In this document: piece after piece, positions 47,329-56,479 of the stretch
How the letters are laid out: each line of letters opens with the position of its first letter
How positions within the stretch are numbered: the first letter of the stretch is position 1
DNA from: Bryobacterales bacterium
GTDB lineage: Bacteria; Acidobacteriota; Terriglobia; Bryobacterales; Bryobacteraceae
Length of the DNA stretch: 64,000 nucleotides
Direction of reading: 5' to 3'
NCBI GenBank assembly: GCA_020847045.1
Contig: JADLCT010000054.1
Span: 179,851 to 243,850, forward strand
Position numbers and translations under genes: made by a program
The notes under the pieces: generated by a model
What the model saw: the letters and a program-made list of their open reading frames with translations, nothing else
Databases searched by the model: none
What the model was told of the DNA's origin: nothing

Positions 47329-48905
47329 GCAAGCCCTTCCACATTCTGAGCCCTGATGACGAGGGGCATTATTCTTCCCAGGCGCACGCGCTCGATGCCC
47401 AGTTGGCGCAGCGCTTTGGTGAAGGAGCGCATCCGGTTGACGATCTTGCCCATCAGATGGCGCGCGAGGAGTCCCGCCGCCGCTTCTTTTCGCGCGGAGC
47501 GCGGGGCATAGGCGCGCTTGCTCTGGCCTCGCTACTGGGCGAAAACGCCCGCGCCGCCTCCGCGGACCGGCCCGCTGTGGGCGGACTGCCCGGACTGCCC
47601 CATTTCGCCCCCAAGGCCAAGCGCTGCATCTATCTCCACCTGGTCGGATCGCCTCCCCAGATGGAGACGTTCGACTACAAGCCGCAGATGAAGGAGTGGT
47701 TCAACAAGGACCTGCCCGACACCATCCGCAAAGGCCAGCGCCTCACCACCATGACCAGCGGCCAAAGCCGCTTCCCCATCGCGCCGTCCGTCTTCGGATT
47801 CAAACAGTACGGCAAGTCCGGCGCCTGGGTGTCCGACCTGCTGCCCTACACCGGCAAGATGGCCGACGACATCGCCATCATCCGCTCGATGCACACCGAG
47901 GCCATCAACCACGAACCGGCCATTACGTTTTTCCAAACCGGCTTCATGATCGCCGGCCGTCCCTGCATCGGCTCCTGGCTCAGCTATGGACTGGGGTCGA
48001 TGAACCAGGATCTGCCCACGTTCGTCGTTCTGCAGGCCAAGCACAACCACCCCAAGGCCAACGTGCAGGCCATCTCGGCGAGGCTATGGAGCGCTGGTTT
48101 TCTCTCCGGCCAGTACTCCGGCGTCTCGCTGCGCAGCTCGGGTGACCCGGTGCTGTTCATCAACAATCCCGGCGGCGTTCCCACCTCGGTGCGGCGCGAC
48201 ATGCTCGACGCTCTGGGCAAGATGAACGAGATCAACTTCCAGAAGTTGGGAGACCCCGAAACCAAGACGCGCATCGCGCAGTACGAGATGGCGTTCCGCA
48301 TGCAGTCGTCGGTACCCGAGCTGACCGACCTGTCCAAGGAACCCGCCTCCACCTGGAAGATGTACGGCGAGGAGGCGCGCAAGCCCGGCTCCTTCGCGCA
48401 AACGTGCCTGATGGCCCGCCGCCTCACCGAACGCGGCGTCCGCTTCGTTCAGGTCTATCACCGCGGATGGGACGTGCACGGACTGCTGCCCGAGGTGCTT
48501 CCCAGCCAGTGCAAGGAAATCGATCAGCCCTGTTACGCGCTCATTCAGGATCTGAAGCAGCGCGGTATGCTCGACGATACGCTGGTGATACTCGCGGGTG
48601 AATTCGGCCGCACCATCTATTCGCAAGGCAAGCTTACCGAGACCGACTACGGGCGCGATCATCACCCCCGCTGTTTCTCTTTATGGATGGCCGGCGGCGG
48701 CATCAAGGGCGGTGTCGTCCATGGTGAAACAGACGAGTTCAGCTATAACATCACACAGGATCCCGTGCATGTGCGGGACTTCCAGGCCACCATTCTCCGC
48801 CTGTTCGGCATTGATCACGAACGCCTGACCTATGCCTACCAGGGCTTGAACGTCCGCCTGACCGGCGTGGAGCCCGCCTCGCCCGTCAAAGCGATTCTGG
48901 CCTGA
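47325..48905 (+). CDS. DUF1501 family protein (partner of DUF1549/DUF1553 protein)
   Basis: A 526-residue sulfatase-superfamily-like protein. Unlike the DUF1501 protein at 13947, its twin-arginine-like segment (ESRRRFFSRGARGIGALALA) begins only at about residue 49, after a hydrophilic N-terminus; both forms occur in the family. Landmarks are CIYLHLVGSPPQMETFDYKP, IRSMHTEAINHEPA, VQVYHRGWDVHG and LVILAGEFGRTIYSQG with GRDHHPRCFS. The ATGA overlap with the upstream gene indicates a conserved two-protein unit. The substrate is unknown. Confidence 0.93.
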   Translation: MSKPFHILSPDDEGHYSSQAHALDAQLAQRFGEGAHPVDDLAHQMAREESRRRFFSRGARGIGALALASLLGENARAASADRPAVGGLPGLPHFAPKAKRCIYLHLVGSPPQMETFDYKPQMKEWFNKDLPDTIRKGQRLTTMTSGQSRFPIAPSVFGFKQYGKSGAWVSDLLPYTGKMADDIAIIRSMHTEAINHEPAITFFQTGFMIAGRPCIGSWLSYGLGSMNQDLPTFVVLQAKHNHPKANVQAISARLWSAGFLSGQYSGVSLRSSGDPVLFINNPGGVPTSVRRDMLDALGKMNEINFQKLGDPETKTRIAQYEMAFRMQSSVPELTDLSKEPASTWKMYGEEARKPGSFAQTCLMARRLTERGVRFVQVYHRGWDVHGLLPEVLPSQCKEIDQPCYALIQDLKQRGMLDDTLVILAGEFGRTIYSQGKLTETDYGRDHHPRCFSLWMAGGGIKGGVVHGETDEFSYNITQDPVHVRDFQATILRLFGIDHERLTYAYQGLNVRLTGVEPASPVKAILA

Positions 48906-48924
48906 CCAACGATTTTCGCGCCGT

Positions 48925-48961
48925 GGCGGAGGAGGAGCGAAATGCTAGTTCTCCTCCCGCC
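48925..48961. terminator. Hairpin between convergent genes
   Basis: GGCG-GAGGAG and CTCCTC-C-CGCC form a 10-bp stem with one bulge and a 16-base loop in the 81-base gap between the convergent DUF1501 and glycosyltransferase genes. There is no U-tract on either side, so it may serve as a bidirectional, factor-dependent stop. Confidence 0.4.
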
Positions 48962-48986
48962 GCCGCAGCGCTGCCGCGTCCAACCG

Positions 48987-50042
48987 CTAAGACCCTTCCG
49001 GACCCGGATGCACGACAGCCGGCGCGAATTTTTTCGACGCGTGCGGCCGGCCCGCCTCCGGTTCATCCTCGCCAAACCACCGCGCCACCCCAGCCGCTTC
49101 GGGACTTAGCCGCGCCATGATCGCCCGCCGCTGCCGCAGCGCACCCGGCAATGCCCGCAGCAGATGCCAGAACGCCGGCAGCGACGACTGCTCCACCAGC
49201 AGGCACCCGCCCACCACCACCGCGTCCCGCGCCAGAGCAGCCGCCCAGCACCTTCGCCACACCGGCCACGTCAGGTTCTTCACGCGCATCAGGAACCGGT
49301 TCTTCACCGAATGCATGTTCACCGCCGCCGGGTTCCGCCGCCGTCCTCCCGGGCGCAGACGCCGCACGTGCAACAAACGCGCCTTGGGCCGGTAGAGACA
49401 CCGCCAACCGAGCAATTGCGCCCGCCAAGCCACGTCGGCATCCTCGCGGTAGGCGAAGAACGACTCGTCGAAGAACTGACCCTCCACGCTCACATCCTCG
49501 ATCATCCGCCTGCGGTAGAGCGCCGCCGCCGCGCTGGCCCCGAAAACCTCGCATGGATGTTCGTAGCGCCCATCGTCCGGTTCGCCCCAGCCGCGGTCCA
49601 GGTGCCGCAACTGCCGCGTGAAGACGATGCCCGTTGAGTCCAGCCGTGGCGGGTCGTCAAGGCTCAGGTCCGGACGTAGGGAGAGACTCCGGCCGCAGAG
49701 CGCGCCCACGCGGGCGTCCGGCGCCGGCCCGCCCAGCAGACGCGCCAGAAACTCCGGCGGCAGCAGCGCGTCCGGATTCAATGTCAGAACCCAGCCGGCG
49801 CGCGTCATCGCGATGGCCTGGTTCTGTCCCGCCGAGAAGCCCGTGTTCCGCTCGTTATGCACGATGCGGACCTTTGCGCCGAACTCACGCAAGACGCTCC
49901 GTGTGCCGTCGTGGGAAGCATTGTCGACAACCACCACCTCTTCCGGCGGCGGATCCAGGGCCAGCACGGCCTCCAGGCAGGGCCGGATATACCACTCGCT
50001 GTTATGCGTGACGATGGTGATGGCTACCGGCAGTTGTTTCAT
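48987..50042 (-). CDS. Family 2 glycosyltransferase
   Basis: GT-A-fold glycosyltransferase of 351 residues from ATG 50042 (an upstream in-frame start at 50093 would add 17 atypical residues). The nucleotide-sugar region is AITIVTHNSEWYI and VVVVDNASHDGT. The metal-binding NPD lies in LTLNPDALLPP at about 89-91. The WGEPDDGRYEHPCEVFGASAAAALYRRRMIEDV region and the DEDxxW-like YREDADVAWRAQLLGW are as in rhamnosyltransferase-like GT2 enzymes. It is probably involved in surface polysaccharide; the donor and acceptor are unknown. No other sugar genes surround it. Confidence 0.9.
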   Translation of the reverse strand: MKQLPVAITIVTHNSEWYIRPCLEAVLALDPPPEEVVVVDNASHDGTRSVLREFGAKVRIVHNERNTGFSAGQNQAIAMTRAGWVLTLNPDALLPPEFLARLLGGPAPDARVGALCGRSLSLRPDLSLDDPPRLDSTGIVFTRQLRHLDRGWGEPDDGRYEHPCEVFGASAAAALYRRRMIEDVSVEGQFFDESFFAYREDADVAWRAQLLGWRCLYRPKARLLHVRRLRPGGRRRNPAAVNMHSVKNRFLMRVKNLTWPVWRRCWAAALARDAVVVGGCLLVEQSSLPAFWHLLRALPGALRQRRAIMARLSPEAAGVARWFGEDEPEAGRPHASKKFAPAVVHPGPEGS

Positions 50043-50174
50043 GACACCCGCCGCTAAGACCCCGCAAGCCGCCGGTCCGGCTACGCCTGGCACGGCAAAT
50101 CATACTGTTTATCCTGTAGGCGAAAGACCGGCCGTACGGGTCTTTGTGGCGATGGCAGGTATGCAATCCTCACT

Positions 50175-50726
50175 ATGGTGCCGTTAAGCTTGGCGGGAAC
50201 CCTTACCACACTTGCCGGCGCCCGCCACCCCGGCGGGCCGCGGGAGATTGTTGCGTCGCTGTACGAAGAGGCCCGCGACGACGTCTACCGGTATCTGCTG
50301 CTCATCGGTCTGCACCCGCCGCAGGCGCAGGAGGCCACGCAGGAGGTGTTCCTGCGTCTCTACGCGACTCTCGTCAAGGGCGTGATCATCGAGAACCACC
50401 GGGCGTGGATCTTCCGCGTCGCCCATAATTACGGGCTCAAATCGCGCACCTCGCAGAACCGCACGCAGGCCTTTGATCCCGCATTGGAAACGAAGCTCGC
50501 CGCCGCCGAACCCAGCCCCGAGCGCCAGTACGCGCAAAACGAGCGGATGGCGAATCTCCACCGGGCCATGGAGTCCCTTTCCGAACAGCAGCGCCGCTGC
50601 CTGTTGCTGCGCATGGAGGGTTTGCGCTACCCCGAAATCGGCGAGGCGCTGGGCATCAGCGCTTCCACGGTGGGTGAGTTTCTGCGCCGTGCGCTGAACC
50701 GCCTCAGGAAGGCCAGCCATGAGTAA
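50175..50726 (+). CDS. ECF-family RNA polymerase sigma factor
   Basis: A 183-residue sigma-70 family member. Sigma-2 spans about 25-95 (LYEEARDDVYRYLLLIGL, ATQEVFLRLYATL, AWIFRVAHNYGLK) and sigma-4 about 125-180 (ESLSEQQRRCLLLRMEGLRY, IGEALGISASTVGEFLRRAL). The start at ATG 50175 lacks a clear ribosome site. The last 8 bases overlap the next gene, which encodes a zinc-finger anti-sigma-like membrane protein, so the two are translated together in the usual sigma/anti-sigma way. Confidence 0.92.
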   Translation: MVPLSLAGTLTTLAGARHPGGPREIVASLYEEARDDVYRYLLLIGLHPPQAQEATQEVFLRLYATLVKGVIIENHRAWIFRVAHNYGLKSRTSQNRTQAFDPALETKLAAAEPSPERQYAQNERMANLHRAMESLSEQQRRCLLLRMEGLRYPEIGEALGISASTVGEFLRRALNRLRKASHE

Positions 50727-52344
50727 GCGCCAGCAGAGCGCCCACCCGGCGGCCGAGCAACTGCTTCGCTACTGCGATGGCGAGTTGTCCGCGGCCGAGG
50801 CGGCGCGGGTTCGCTCCCATCTGGAAGCCTGCTGGGAGTGCCGCGCCGAGGTGGACCGCTTCGAGCAGACAATCGCCGAATGTGTCGAATTCCGTCGAAC
50901 CGTTCTGCGGGAGCATCTGCCGCCTCCGCCCGCGCCCTGGGCAGGGCTTCATGCTCAGATGGACCGCATCGACGCCGCCATCGCTCCGCCGTCCCCGTGG
51001 CGGCGCGCGCTTGCGTGGCTGCGGACGGCCGCCAATCCCCGCGTCGCGCTTCCCGTGGGCGCCGCCGCCGTCCTGCTTGCTGCCTTCGTGATGCTGCGCG
51101 ACACGCCTTCCGTGCAGGCGGCCGAACTGCTGAGGCGCGCCGCCGCCGCCGAACGGGACGCCGCACCCGCCGGGCGTCCCAAGCGTCTGCGCATCCGCAC
51201 CCGCACGGCCAGCTTTACCCGCGTGCTGCCGGCCGCGGACCCTGGGCCGCTGGCCACGTTGTTCAGCAGCGCCCGCTACGATGGACTGGATCCGCTCAGC
51301 GCCCGCTCCTTCGCCGCCTGGCGGGAGACGCTCGACCGCAAGGACGACGAGGTGGCCGACCACGCCGATGGCTTTCTGATACTGACCCGCGCCTATGCCG
51401 GGACGCTGCGCGAGGCCAGCCTGCGCCTGCGCCATGATGATCTGCATCCCGTGCAGGGCTCCTTCCGCTTTGCCAACCAGGAGTGGGTGGAGGTGACCGA
51501 GTTGGAACCGGCCGATGGACAGGCGGCTATGCCGTCCGGTTTGCCGCCTGCCCGGCAGCCCTCCGCCGCGCCCGAGCCAGCTTCCGCGCCCGAAGCCGGG
51601 AGCTCTTCGGCCACCGATGCCGATGAGTTGCGCGTCTGGGCGTTGCTCCATAGCTTACAAGCCGACCTCGGCGAGCCTGTCGAGGTTTCCAGGACCGGTG
51701 GCAAGGTGCTGGTGTCCGGCATCGGGTTGACGGCGCATCGCCGCCAGGAGATCACAGCCGGCCTGCGCGGGCTTCCCCATGTCGAGGTCCGATTCATGGA
51801 ACCGTCCGGAGAGCCAGTGGCTGCGCCGGGCGCCGCCAGCAACACGATTCAAGCCGGCACATCACCACTGGCCGCCGGATTGGAACGCTACGCGGGCAAC
51901 CGGGCGCTGCTGGAGCAGCTCGCCGCGGACTCCTTCGATCAAGCCGATTCCCTCATGGCGCGCGCCCACGCGCTGCGGAGGCTGGAGGCCCGCTTCCACG
52001 CCCCGGCGGACGCCGTCCCGGCGGCCATGCTCGCCGCCATGCTCACCGCGATGGAACGCGACCATCTGAACGCCCTGCTGGCACAGGCGGAGGCGTTGGA
52101 ACGTACGCTCCGGCCGGCTTTGTCCTCGCTCGGTGGGCGCGCGGCGCAGGCGCGGAGCGAGCGCGGCCTCTTTGCCGCCTCGGTGGAGCTTGAGCGCGGC
52201 ATCTCCATGCTGTTTGGCAGCGCCTCGCTTGAGGGCGATGCGCGCGATCTGCCCTCGCGCGTGCTCTCGTCGCTGGCCGAGGTGCGGCAACTGGCCCGCG
52301 CCCGTCTGAGCGCGCTTCCCGAGCCAGCGGCGGCGCGCGAGTAG
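50719..52344 (+). CDS. Zinc-finger (zf-HC2) anti-sigma-like membrane protein
   Basis: A 541-residue protein with an N-terminal anti-sigma zinc-finger-type segment: CDGELSAAEAARVRSHLEAC in two pieces, with H34-x3-C38-x2-C41 and an upstream C19 or H9. A single membrane helix lies at about 109-126 (VALPVGAAAVLLAAFVML), then a large extracytoplasmic part with a Pro/Ala-rich segment (about 270-300) and a helical C-terminus. It is much longer than usual zf-HC2 anti-sigma factors, so the C-terminal half may sense or bind something. It overlaps the sigma gene by 8 bases, and the TonB receptor gene starts 19 bases after its stop. Confidence 0.85.
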   Translation: MSKRQQSAHPAAEQLLRYCDGELSAAEAARVRSHLEACWECRAEVDRFEQTIAECVEFRRTVLREHLPPPPAPWAGLHAQMDRIDAAIAPPSPWRRALAWLRTAANPRVALPVGAAAVLLAAFVMLRDTPSVQAAELLRRAAAAERDAAPAGRPKRLRIRTRTASFTRVLPAADPGPLATLFSSARYDGLDPLSARSFAAWRETLDRKDDEVADHADGFLILTRAYAGTLREASLRLRHDDLHPVQGSFRFANQEWVEVTELEPADGQAAMPSGLPPARQPSAAPEPASAPEAGSSSATDADELRVWALLHSLQADLGEPVEVSRTGGKVLVSGIGLTAHRRQEITAGLRGLPHVEVRFMEPSGEPVAAPGAASNTIQAGTSPLAAGLERYAGNRALLEQLAADSFDQADSLMARAHALRRLEARFHAPADAVPAAMLAAMLTAMERDHLNALLAQAEALERTLRPALSSLGGRAAQARSERGLFAASVELERGISMLFGSASLEGDARDLPSRVLSSLAEVRQLARARLSALPEPAAARE

Positions 52345-52363
52345 CGGCAGAATAGGGGTTGTG

Positions 52364-55300
52364 ATGCACCGGTCGTGGACGGCGGCGCTCTTGAGCCTTG
52401 GGCTTTGGACGCCCGTGGTGCGCGCCCAGCAGTACACGCACCTGACCGGGCTCGTGAAGGACCCGATGGAACGCGCCGTCACCAGCGCCATGGTCACCAC
52501 CATCAGCGAGGATACCGGCTTCCGCCGCGCCGCCCAGTCGAACGCCCTGGGCCGCTTTACGATTGCCTCGCTGCCGCCGGGGCTCTATAAGGTCATCGTG
52601 CGCAAGGAGGGTTTCCGCACGGTGGTCCGTTCGGGCGTGAAGCTGGACGTCAGTGAACCGGCGCAGGTGGACTTTCAAATGTTGCTCGGCAGCGTGTCGG
52701 AGACGATCACGGTGGAGGGCGGCCCCTCGCCCCTGCAAACCGACGATGCCTCGGTGGGCACAATCGTGGGCCGCGAGTGGATTGCCGGCTTGCCACTGAA
52801 CGGACGGGGGCTCTTGAGCCTGCTCGATCTCGCGCCCGGCACGCTGGCCACCCCGGCCACGCGCGGCGAAGCGGGACAGTTCTCCGCCAGCGGCCAGAGG
52901 CCCAACGCGAACTATTTCACGATTGACGGCGTCAGTTTGAACACCGGAGTGCTGGGAGGCGGGCAGCCCGCCCAGCCGGCCGGCGGCACACTGCCCGGCA
53001 TGACCGCCTTCGGCAGCTTCCACAACCTGGTGAGCCTGGAAGCTCTCGACGAGTTCCGCATTCAAACCTCCACCACCGGAGCCGGACTGGCCCGCCTGCC
53101 CGGCGCGCAAATCTCACTGAGCACGCGGTCCGGCACAAACGAGTTTCATGGCGCGGCCGCCTTCCTGGGGCGGCATGAGTTGTTCAACGCCAACGACTGG
53201 TTCGCCAACCGCCACGGCCTGGGCATGGCGCCGAACCGCATGGCGGACTTCAGTGGCTCCTTCGGCGGCCCCGCCGTGCGAGACCGCACCTTTTTTTTCG
53301 GCGCTTATGAATGGCTCCAGTTCCGCCAGCCCGCCACCTGGCGCACTCCGGTTCCCACCGCCGCCGCGCGCGCCGCCGCGCCGTCCTGGGCCGCGCCGCT
53401 GCTGGCTCTCTTCCCGGAAGCCAACGGACCCAATCTGGGTGGAAGCGCCGCGGAATGGATTGGCCAGAGCGTCCGTCCGGCCGGTATGGCCAGCCAGAGT
53501 CTTCGAGTGGACCATGCTCTGAGCCGCCGCATGACGCTGTTTGGCCGCCTCAGCCGGACACCCTCCCATTCCGAATTCGGCGGTGTTCAGATTAACGCGC
53601 TGCAGGCGTCGTTTCACTCCTACGCGATGGGATGGAACTGGCAGATCAGGCCATCGCTGGTGAACGATCTGCGATTCAGCATCACGGGCGCCACGGCCTC
53701 TTCGTCCTGGCGCCAGCAGCAGCCGCCGCCCGGCTGCTACTTCCACGAGATGGCCACCGCCGTCTTCCAGAGCCGCACCGGCTGCGATTCCCTGTTCCGC
53801 TTCGCCGCCAGCGGCCTGGGCCAGGTGGTTTCCGGGCGTGAGAATGACTACCGGCAGCCCCAGTTCAACCTTGTAGAGAACTTCGCGCTTGCCCGTGGCG
53901 CACACCATCTTCATTTCGGCGTGGACTACCGCCGCATGGCGCCCCAACGCCTGACCGCCAACGGCATCTTCACCGTGATGTCGGACAGCCTGACGGATCT
54001 GCTGGATCTGCGCAACGTCTGGATTTCGGAAACCGAGCTGAAATCGAACCGGATCGCCATGCAGGAGATGTCGCTCTACCTCCAGGACAACTGGCGCGCC
54101 ACGCCGCGTCTGACGTTCACGCCGGGGCTGCGATGGGAGTTCAGCCCGCCGCCCACGTCGCAGAGTCCCATTCAGCGCGACCGCCGTCCGGCCGACCTCT
54201 TCGGTCCGCGCGCCGACCCGCCGTTGTGGCGGACGCGCCTGACGAACTTCGCGCCGCGGCTGGGTGTGGCTTACCGTCTGGATGCGCAGGGCAGCACCGT
54301 GCTGCGCGCGGGGTTTGGCCTCTACTACGACTCCAGCCTCGCCGCCGCCGCCGACCTGTTGAACGGCATTCCCTTTACGCTTTGGCAGATCGCCAGTCCT
54401 TATCCGGAAACCACGGGCACCATGCGTTCGCTGATCAGTTACGGCTTCCCCAACGCCCTGCGCCTGCCGCAGGTATGGCAGTGGAACGTATCGCTGGAGC
54501 GGTCTTGGACACAGGCCGGCGTGCTGTCGTTCTCCTATGCCGGATCTTCGGGCCGCGCGCTGCTGCGGCGCGAGGTGGAAGGCGCGCTCGGGGCCAATCT
54601 GGTCCGCTCGGCCGCGCTCACCAATCATGGGATGGCGAACTACCACGGATTGCAGATCCAGTGGCGGCGGCGGCTGGCGCGCAACGTCCAATGGCTGGCA
54701 TCGTACTCATGGTCGCACTCGCTCGACAACGCGTCCACGGACTCTGTACTCCATTGGGCCGGCGCCGGGTACTCGTCCCGCAACGACTATGGCTCGTCGG
54801 ATTTCGACGCGCGCCATGTGCTCAGCCTGGCCCTCCGCGCCGGAACCGGCAGCCGCTCTCCGGCCCCGATACGCGGCTGGTTCCTGCAGGGATTCCTGCG
54901 CGCACGCTCGGGTTTCCCCATCAACGTGCAGCTCTCCGAAGCGGTCATGGGCGCCACCTTCGCCAACATCTTCCGTCCTGACGCCGTACCCGGCGCGCCG
55001 GTTTGGAATGCCAACCCCGCGTTGCCGGGCGGCCGCGAGTTAAACCGCTCCGCCTTCGCCGCTCCCGCCACGGCCCGGCAGGGCACGCTGGGGCGCAATG
55101 CTCTGGCTGGTCTGGGCATGTTTCAGACGGACCTCGCGCTGGCCCGCGACTTCACGCTGACGCGCCGGCAGAGTCTGCAGGTTCGCATCGAGGGGTTCAA
55201 TATCCTCAACACCGCGCAGTTCGGCGACCCGGTCCGCTACCTGGCCAGCCCGCTGTTCGGCCAGCCGTCGTCGATGCTGAACGTGATGCTGGGCACGGGC

Positions 55301-55381
55301 ACACCGGCCAGCGGCATGGCCCCGGCACTGCAGATTGGCGGAGCGCGGTCCTTTCAGGCCACGCTGCGCTGGCGCTTCTGA
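52364..55381 (+). CDS. Oar-like TonB-dependent receptor (sigma-linked)
   Basis: Outer-membrane TonB-dependent transporter of 1005 residues. ATG 52364 is chosen because AGGGG lies 5 bases upstream; a GTG one codon earlier is too close to it. It has a signal peptide (about 1-22, ending VVRA), a carboxypeptidase-regulatory domain (LTGLVKDPMERAVTSAMVTT), a plug with LPLNGRGLLSLLDLAPGT and a barrel ending in ATLRWRF. It follows an ECF sigma and an anti-sigma-like gene with only 19 bases between, a sigma/anti-sigma/receptor arrangement as in cell-surface signalling clusters. There is no extra N-terminal signalling (STN) domain, unlike classical FecA-type transducers. Confidence 0.9.
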   Translation: MHRSWTAALLSLGLWTPVVRAQQYTHLTGLVKDPMERAVTSAMVTTISEDTGFRRAAQSNALGRFTIASLPPGLYKVIVRKEGFRTVVRSGVKLDVSEPAQVDFQMLLGSVSETITVEGGPSPLQTDDASVGTIVGREWIAGLPLNGRGLLSLLDLAPGTLATPATRGEAGQFSASGQRPNANYFTIDGVSLNTGVLGGGQPAQPAGGTLPGMTAFGSFHNLVSLEALDEFRIQTSTTGAGLARLPGAQISLSTRSGTNEFHGAAAFLGRHELFNANDWFANRHGLGMAPNRMADFSGSFGGPAVRDRTFFFGAYEWLQFRQPATWRTPVPTAAARAAAPSWAAPLLALFPEANGPNLGGSAAEWIGQSVRPAGMASQSLRVDHALSRRMTLFGRLSRTPSHSEFGGVQINALQASFHSYAMGWNWQIRPSLVNDLRFSITGATASSSWRQQQPPPGCYFHEMATAVFQSRTGCDSLFRFAASGLGQVVSGRENDYRQPQFNLVENFALARGAHHLHFGVDYRRMAPQRLTANGIFTVMSDSLTDLLDLRNVWISETELKSNRIAMQEMSLYLQDNWRATPRLTFTPGLRWEFSPPPTSQSPIQRDRRPADLFGPRADPPLWRTRLTNFAPRLGVAYRLDAQGSTVLRAGFGLYYDSSLAAAADLLNGIPFTLWQIASPYPETTGTMRSLISYGFPNALRLPQVWQWNVSLERSWTQAGVLSFSYAGSSGRALLRREVEGALGANLVRSAALTNHGMANYHGLQIQWRRRLARNVQWLASYSWSHSLDNASTDSVLHWAGAGYSSRNDYGSSDFDARHVLSLALRAGTGSRSPAPIRGWFLQGFLRARSGFPINVQLSEAVMGATFANIFRPDAVPGAPVWNANPALPGGRELNRSAFAAPATARQGTLGRNALAGLGMFQTDLALARDFTLTRRQSLQVRIEGFNILNTAQFGDPVRYLASPLFGQPSSMLNVMLGTGTPASGMAPALQIGGARSFQATLRWRF

Positions 55382-55400
55382 GGCCAGCGGGGGCGGCGTT

Positions 55401-56399
55401 CTACTTCACGGCGATGACAAGTTGTTGCGGCGACCTTGGCACGTCGCGCTTCTCCACGCCGTGGAACCCGGTTTTCGTCAGCATGGCCGCGTACTCGGAC
55501 AGCGTATACGCATCACCCGAGGGCGTGTTGGCCAGCATCATCATCGCGAATGTAGCGGGCATCGGCGGCGAGATGCGATCTTCGTCGGGCACGGCCTCCA
55601 GGGTCAACATGCGTCCGCCGGGGGCGAGCGCCGCATGGAACCGCCGCATCAGCGTTTCGCAGGTGGGGATGTCGAAGTGGTGATAGAGGTTGGTCACCAG
55701 CACGACGTCGTAGCCCTGGCACAGCTCCACCTGGAAGGCGCTGCCGGAGAGATAGTCGTATTGGCCATCCAGTCCCGCCGCGCGCACCTTCTCCCGGGTC
55801 ACTTCGAGCACGCTCGGAAAATCGAGCGCCGTCACGCGCGTCGCGGCGTTGCGCCGCGCGAAGGCCATGCCAAACAGTCCGTGGCTGGCCGCCACATCGA
55901 GCACTTTCCGCGGCGCGCCCGCTTCGCTACCCACCGTGGCCAGGAACTCCGCCGCGCCGGCCATCATCGGATGCATGGAACGGGCGAAGGTCACCCATTC
56001 GGCCACCTCCTCGCCGGCCAGCGGTTCATCCAGCGCCGTGTGCCCGCGGCGGATGGTTTCGGTTAGCAACGACGAGGCTTGCAGGATCTTGGGCGCGAGC
56101 AGGAAGGGGATGGTCGGCGCCATGCTCGCGGGTGAGGCAGGGTCGAGAAAGGCCGCGCTGGTGGGCGTGTGCGAATAGACGCCGCCTGCTTTTTCCATCA
56201 GTCCGGCGACGGTCATGTAGTCGCATAGAATGCGCGCGCTCCGCTCCGGCATGCCACAGCGCTGGGCTACGGCGGAGGCTGTCGCGCCTTCTTTGCCCAG
56301 TGCTCCAAAAACGTTCAGTTCCACGGCCGCCCGCAACGCGGCGGTCCGCTGGTGTGAATTGATCAGATCGAAGACAATCCCAGGATTCGGTTCAGACAC
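55401..56399 (-). CDS. SAM-dependent O-methyltransferase (acetylserotonin-OMT-like)
   Basis: A 332-residue class I methyltransferase with an N-terminal winged-helix dimerisation region (INSHQRTAALRAAVELNVFG, AVAQRCGMPERSARILCDYM) and a C-terminal Rossmann domain. The SAM-binding motif I is VLDVAASHGLFGMAFA, with motif II around VTALDFPSV and the later YDVVLVTNLYHHFD. The start is GTG at 56399, with GAGAGGAG about 10 bases upstream; a longer in-frame ORF upstream has no family resemblance. It resembles polyketide/phenolic O-methyltransferases. Substrate and pathway are unknown, and no biosynthetic genes lie beside it. Confidence 0.88.
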   Translation of the reverse strand: MSEPNPGIVFDLINSHQRTAALRAAVELNVFGALGKEGATASAVAQRCGMPERSARILCDYMTVAGLMEKAGGVYSHTPTSAAFLDPASPASMAPTIPFLLAPKILQASSLLTETIRRGHTALDEPLAGEEVAEWVTFARSMHPMMAGAAEFLATVGSEAGAPRKVLDVAASHGLFGMAFARRNAATRVTALDFPSVLEVTREKVRAAGLDGQYDYLSGSAFQVELCQGYDVVLVTNLYHHFDIPTCETLMRRFHAALAPGGRMLTLEAVPDEDRISPPMPATFAMMMLANTPSGDAYTLSEYAAMLTKTGFHGVEKRDVPRSPQQLVIAVK

Positions 56400-56479
56400 A
56401 AACCACTCGCTCCTCTCAACGTGTGCGTCATTGTATCGTGCGTGAGTGTGCGGCGGAGCCGCCTCTGGTTCGAAGCCCA

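Noticed and set aside
53114..54691. Minus-strand open frame (525 codons) opposite the second TonB receptor
   Set aside because: Shadow frame; the plus-strand receptor has plug, barrel and terminal Phe.
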